From CAZOKZ01 sp964580585 (GTDB lineage: Bacteria > Sumerlaeota > Sumerlaeia > SLMS01 > JAHLLQ01), in NCBI GenBank assembly GCA_964580585.1, contig CAZOKZ010000047.1, positions 1-34,923 of the forward strand: a DNA stretch of 34,923 nucleotides, written 5' to 3'. Positions 33,601 to 34,923 of this stretch are shown here, one piece after another (within the stretch, counting starts at the first letter, position 1; each line of letters opens with the position of its first letter). The position numbers and the translations under genes were made by a program. A model generated the notes under the pieces. The model worked only from the letters and a program-made list of their open reading frames with translations. It did no database searches and was not told the DNA's origin.

Positions 33601-33741
33601 CGCCCACGACAGGCCGTCGTTGGCGTCGTTGCCTTTTTCCCCATCCACGTAATAGACCGCCGCGCTGGCGTTCGCTGCCAGAAATATCCAAACCACCATC
33701 GCGAGCGCCCAAGCGCTCGTTCCATTCATCCAAGATTTCAT
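30685..33741 (-). CDS. Secreted beta-helix / FG-GAP repeat surface protein
   Basis: A 1018-residue exported protein. GGAGGGGACATC precedes the ATG at 33741. The signal peptide is MKSWMNGTSAWALAMVVWIF and ends near NASAAVYYVDG. The opening YYVDGEKGNDANDGLSWANA is the usual start of DUF1565-type right-handed beta-helix proteins, and the helix itself spans about residues 30-320 with GG-x-G-I-type turns (ILGGGVHNV, VLGGGIYMDGG, EGGGGIYLKN). Residues 590-690 look like an SbsA-type Ig-like domain (SREIRVVFSEQLNS). The C-terminal 300 residues hold five FG-GAP/VCBS-type calcium loops: DLNADQYDD, DVNGDQWTD, DFDGDGRDD, DFNGDGVDD, DMNLDGRDD. Such proteins sit on the cell surface and may bind glycans or ions. 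The central third is much more AT-rich than both ends. Confidence 0.85.
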   Translation of the reverse strand: MKSWMNGTSAWALAMVVWIFLAANASAAVYYVDGEKGNDANDGLSWANAKQTIRAATDLATKYSDQVWVRQGYYRINWGEDEYGIRLTGTLLGGFKGNELYAENREEDPSLTMIDGGMPDTSEGRGSIIFGGNHISGFTITGGNSTTLAGGVSNVSSIVKCIITQNKGVLGGGVHNVWSSMEDCIITNNEAVLGGGIYMDGGRLIINRTRIMGNHAQSGAGIYALDGGLFGLVSSLVVHNSAIEGGGGIYLKNCSPDIIYCTFDSNRANVGDGIFMIGNNAKINGNSSPKITGCAFTNHSNSALYGWGTVSYEQRYSNIPANITYSLFNNNGVDLYSKYYGARTVSGFTGISDTYGNNFTHSPGYNHDLNNQYVGDWDEAHFDPNSNRTEFVDNSGTFPSSILDGVLLNKENSIILPVVEIAANSIWVVGKYELNNDTIEYSVLDYTVDPNSGLFKKGRSSSNYGASINGIYPNGLRSIGAYEYGVGTLKFSGAKALSVNSLELQISGGLSNSNYLAYINWFKLSGDGIGTLRAYANSTSGNFYNGKTVFYWTGEMKDGGDITIEVSKFAFDNDRLPYAEPRKVTFAGIGRGVHPNYNSLKILNSREIRVVFSEQLNSIESLDPLSYTISGPGRGTLAEHPDSVEKVDDVTVRLEWASGSMAGGEDVTISVSPELRDLAGNKIEGTLSRTLAKAGLRSVPPTMLCVTDAGHVWGAQAINGHMTPSEFWTTIPFTDNAAEGRGVLAADLNADQYDDLIAIDADGKVWGMLNNQHHDFEQANLLVDGMLYDPMAGWIVVPMDVNGDQWTDLVQLSGTGNTLISWNEQGTGFSQFDLMFVGQPIYHEGLGAWIGRGDFDGDGRDDLLSVESLSGKMNVYRGMEDRLHTVPIQSAFGYKFGLNTKRLPIVGDFNGDGVDDIANTTQYGDIWVAKGNGGAFGGNARWGWLGFFFDPNAGNGRSVYAADMNLDGRDDMVQLTEFGEAWVALSTGSSFAEPVRFGQTGFRNTPHGPWRSFIGKFE

Positions 33742-33868
33742 GATGTCCCCTCCCTCCCAAATGGTAAAGCGTGCGCGCGTTAAGAAAGGCGCGTCGATTC
33801 GGGGGGCTATTGGTGGTAATTATCGTACCGAGAAGGAAATTCGGCAACGGGATTTTGTTGCGTGGCGG

Positions 33869-34923
33869 CTACTCGGCGTTTTCGCGCGTGAAAAAATCCA
33901 GATTCACGCCTTTGAATTCGGTCACTAACCCATCGTGGCGGTAGCCGACAAACATCGGGTGCATGTCGGACCGCGAATCGAATGTCTCGCCGATCATCGC
34001 CAGCGCAACGCGGTCGGGAGCGCCGGGCAATTTGGCCAATGGCGTGCCGGGTAAAATCGCCACGCGCACTTCGGCGAGCCCTATGTCTTCGCGGTCGAAA
34101 TAATACGCCATCGTCGTACGCGTGCGGTCGTTAATCCCAAGCACAGCATAGCGGGCTTCGTCGCCGGGCGGAATTTTCTCGCGCACCATGCGCGCAATGC
34201 CGAGCCAATCCTGGTGCGGACGCGTCGCCCGGGCGTTGTATATGCCAATCGACAACGCGACCACTACGCCTCCCGCCGCCGCCCAGCGAATCCAGCACGG
34301 GCGGATGCTCAGGATTCCCGCTGCTATCAGCGCAAAATACAGCGGCAATGAACAAATCAAGTATCGCGGCATGAAGAGCGGGCGGATTTGCGAGAGCGCG
34401 ATCAACTCGACGAATGGCAAAAACGTCAACAGGACGAGCAATCGTCCTTCGCGTCGCCGCCAGCAAGCCACCACACCCGCGACAACGAGCGGTGCGAGCA
34501 CGAACAAAAACGCCAGGCTGGAAACCGCATCGGTTTGCAGCCGCGATTCGCCCAAGCCAAAATCCATCAGGGCGGAAATCGCCGACGATGCGCCGATGTT
34601 CCCTCCCGAAACGGCGGACAACCAATCGAGTCGATTGCTCGATGCCTGGCGCAATGCCACGGGCACCCACGGTGCAAATCCAATGGCGACGGTGGCGTAC
34701 ACCACCGTCCATCGACGCCAGCGGGGCGCCTCGCCGTCGAGCAGCAGGAACACGGCGTGCGCCACGATCCAGAAGGCGCTGAAATTATGCAGGTAAAGCA
34801 GCAGCAGGCAATTCAGCACATACAAAATCGCAACGCGTGCCCACACGCGCGGCGGTTCGCCGATGCGCTCGCGCAAAGTAAGCACCAGCAACGTCGCCGT
34901 CAGAAGGAAGAATTCCTGCATCG
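33869..34923 (-). CDS. GT-C membrane glycosyltransferase, 5' end outside window
   Basis: The C-terminal 350 or so residues of an integral membrane protein; the gene runs off the window edge, and the first Met seen is probably internal. At least seven hydrophobic segments are visible (for example VAILYVLNCLLLLYLHNFSA, then WTVVYATVAIGFAPWVPVAL and AAAGGVVVALSIGIYNA). The opening MQEFFLLTATLLVLTLRERI and the loop LRQASSNRLDWLS fit the PMT/ArnT-like GT-C family, which moves sugars from lipid-linked donors on the periplasmic side of the membrane. The conserved acidic residues of the first external loop would lie outside the window. The extracytoplasmic C-terminus has QDWLGIARMVREKIPPGDE, usual for this family. 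A 127-bp gap to the next gene shows no clear signal. Confidence 0.8.
   Translation of the reverse strand, partial: MQEFFLLTATLLVLTLRERIGEPPRVWARVAILYVLNCLLLLYLHNFSAFWIVAHAVFLLLDGEAPRWRRWTVVYATVAIGFAPWVPVALRQASSNRLDWLSAVSGGNIGASSAISALMDFGLGESRLQTDAVSSLAFLFVLAPLVVAGVVACWRRREGRLLVLLTFLPFVELIALSQIRPLFMPRYLICSLPLYFALIAAGILSIRPCWIRWAAAGGVVVALSIGIYNARATRPHQDWLGIARMVREKIPPGDEARYAVLGINDRTRTTMAYYFDREDIGLAEVRVAILPGTPLAKLPGAPDRVALAMIGETFDSRSDMHPMFVGYRHDGLVTEFKGVNLDFFTRENAE

Noticed and set aside
1..34923. CRISPR arrays, tRNA or rRNA genes, insertion sequences
   Set aside because: No regularly spaced repeats, no cloverleaf-like or rRNA-like stretches and no transposase motifs were seen.

Overview
The window looks like chromosomal DNA of a diderm (Gram-negative-type) bacterium of moderate GC, with one block of phage-derived genes. 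An lpxD gene shows that lipid A is made, and a Tad/Flp pilus locus with an outer-membrane secretin and two lipoproteins fits a double membrane. The mix of Tad pilus, beta-helix/FG-GAP surface protein, GT-C membrane glycosyltransferase and lone hisB recalls Planctomycetes and related candidate phyla. That placement is a guess; no rRNA or tRNA is present to fix it.

Layout. 122-1756 (+): a secreted protein of unknown function. 1748-5986 (-): a compact operon hisB, then three GT4-type glycosyltransferases, the last two joined to the gene before them by ATGA overlaps; probably a surface-polysaccharide cluster. 6104-18545 (-): a nearly complete Tad locus. It begins with an unusually long Flp pilin, then a 485-bp gap with a strong hairpin, then tadE-like, cpaB/rcpC, tadG-like, cpaE/tadZ, cpaF/tadA, tadB, tadC, a DUF192 gene, the cpaC/rcpA secretin, an OmpA-like lipoprotein and a TPR lipoprotein (tadD-like), ending at a textbook intrinsic terminator. 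No prepilin peptidase is in view. 18679-18879 (-): a possible small gene. 18878-19915 (+): lpxD.

19967-30560 (-): a Mu-like head module read as one transcription unit: portal (gp29/DUF935), protease/scaffold (I), DUF2190-like capsid accessory protein, major capsid protein, gp36 (DUF1320), a gp37-like protein, a 1063-residue protein of unknown function, and a fibre-like protein that begins with a signal peptide. No terminase, transposase, repressor, sheath, tube or lysis gene is present, and chromosomal-type genes lie directly on both sides. 30685-33741 (-): a secreted beta-helix/FG-GAP surface protein with an AT-rich centre. 33869-34923 (-): the C-terminal part of a GT-C membrane glycosyltransferase, cut by the window edge.

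The most unusual signal is a 10-bp word, GGGGACGGAG (CTCCGTCCCC on the other strand). The 9-bp core occurs 31 times by my manual count, where about 0.3 would be expected by chance, and 30 copies extend to the full 10-mer. Copies lie in the glycosyltransferase genes, the first gene, lpxD and the phage-like block, almost all inside coding sequence. None lies in the roughly 14 kb from hisB through the Tad locus, or after 30.31 kb. This could be a DNA-uptake sequence, a chi- or KOPS-like orienting motif, or a spreading micro-repeat.
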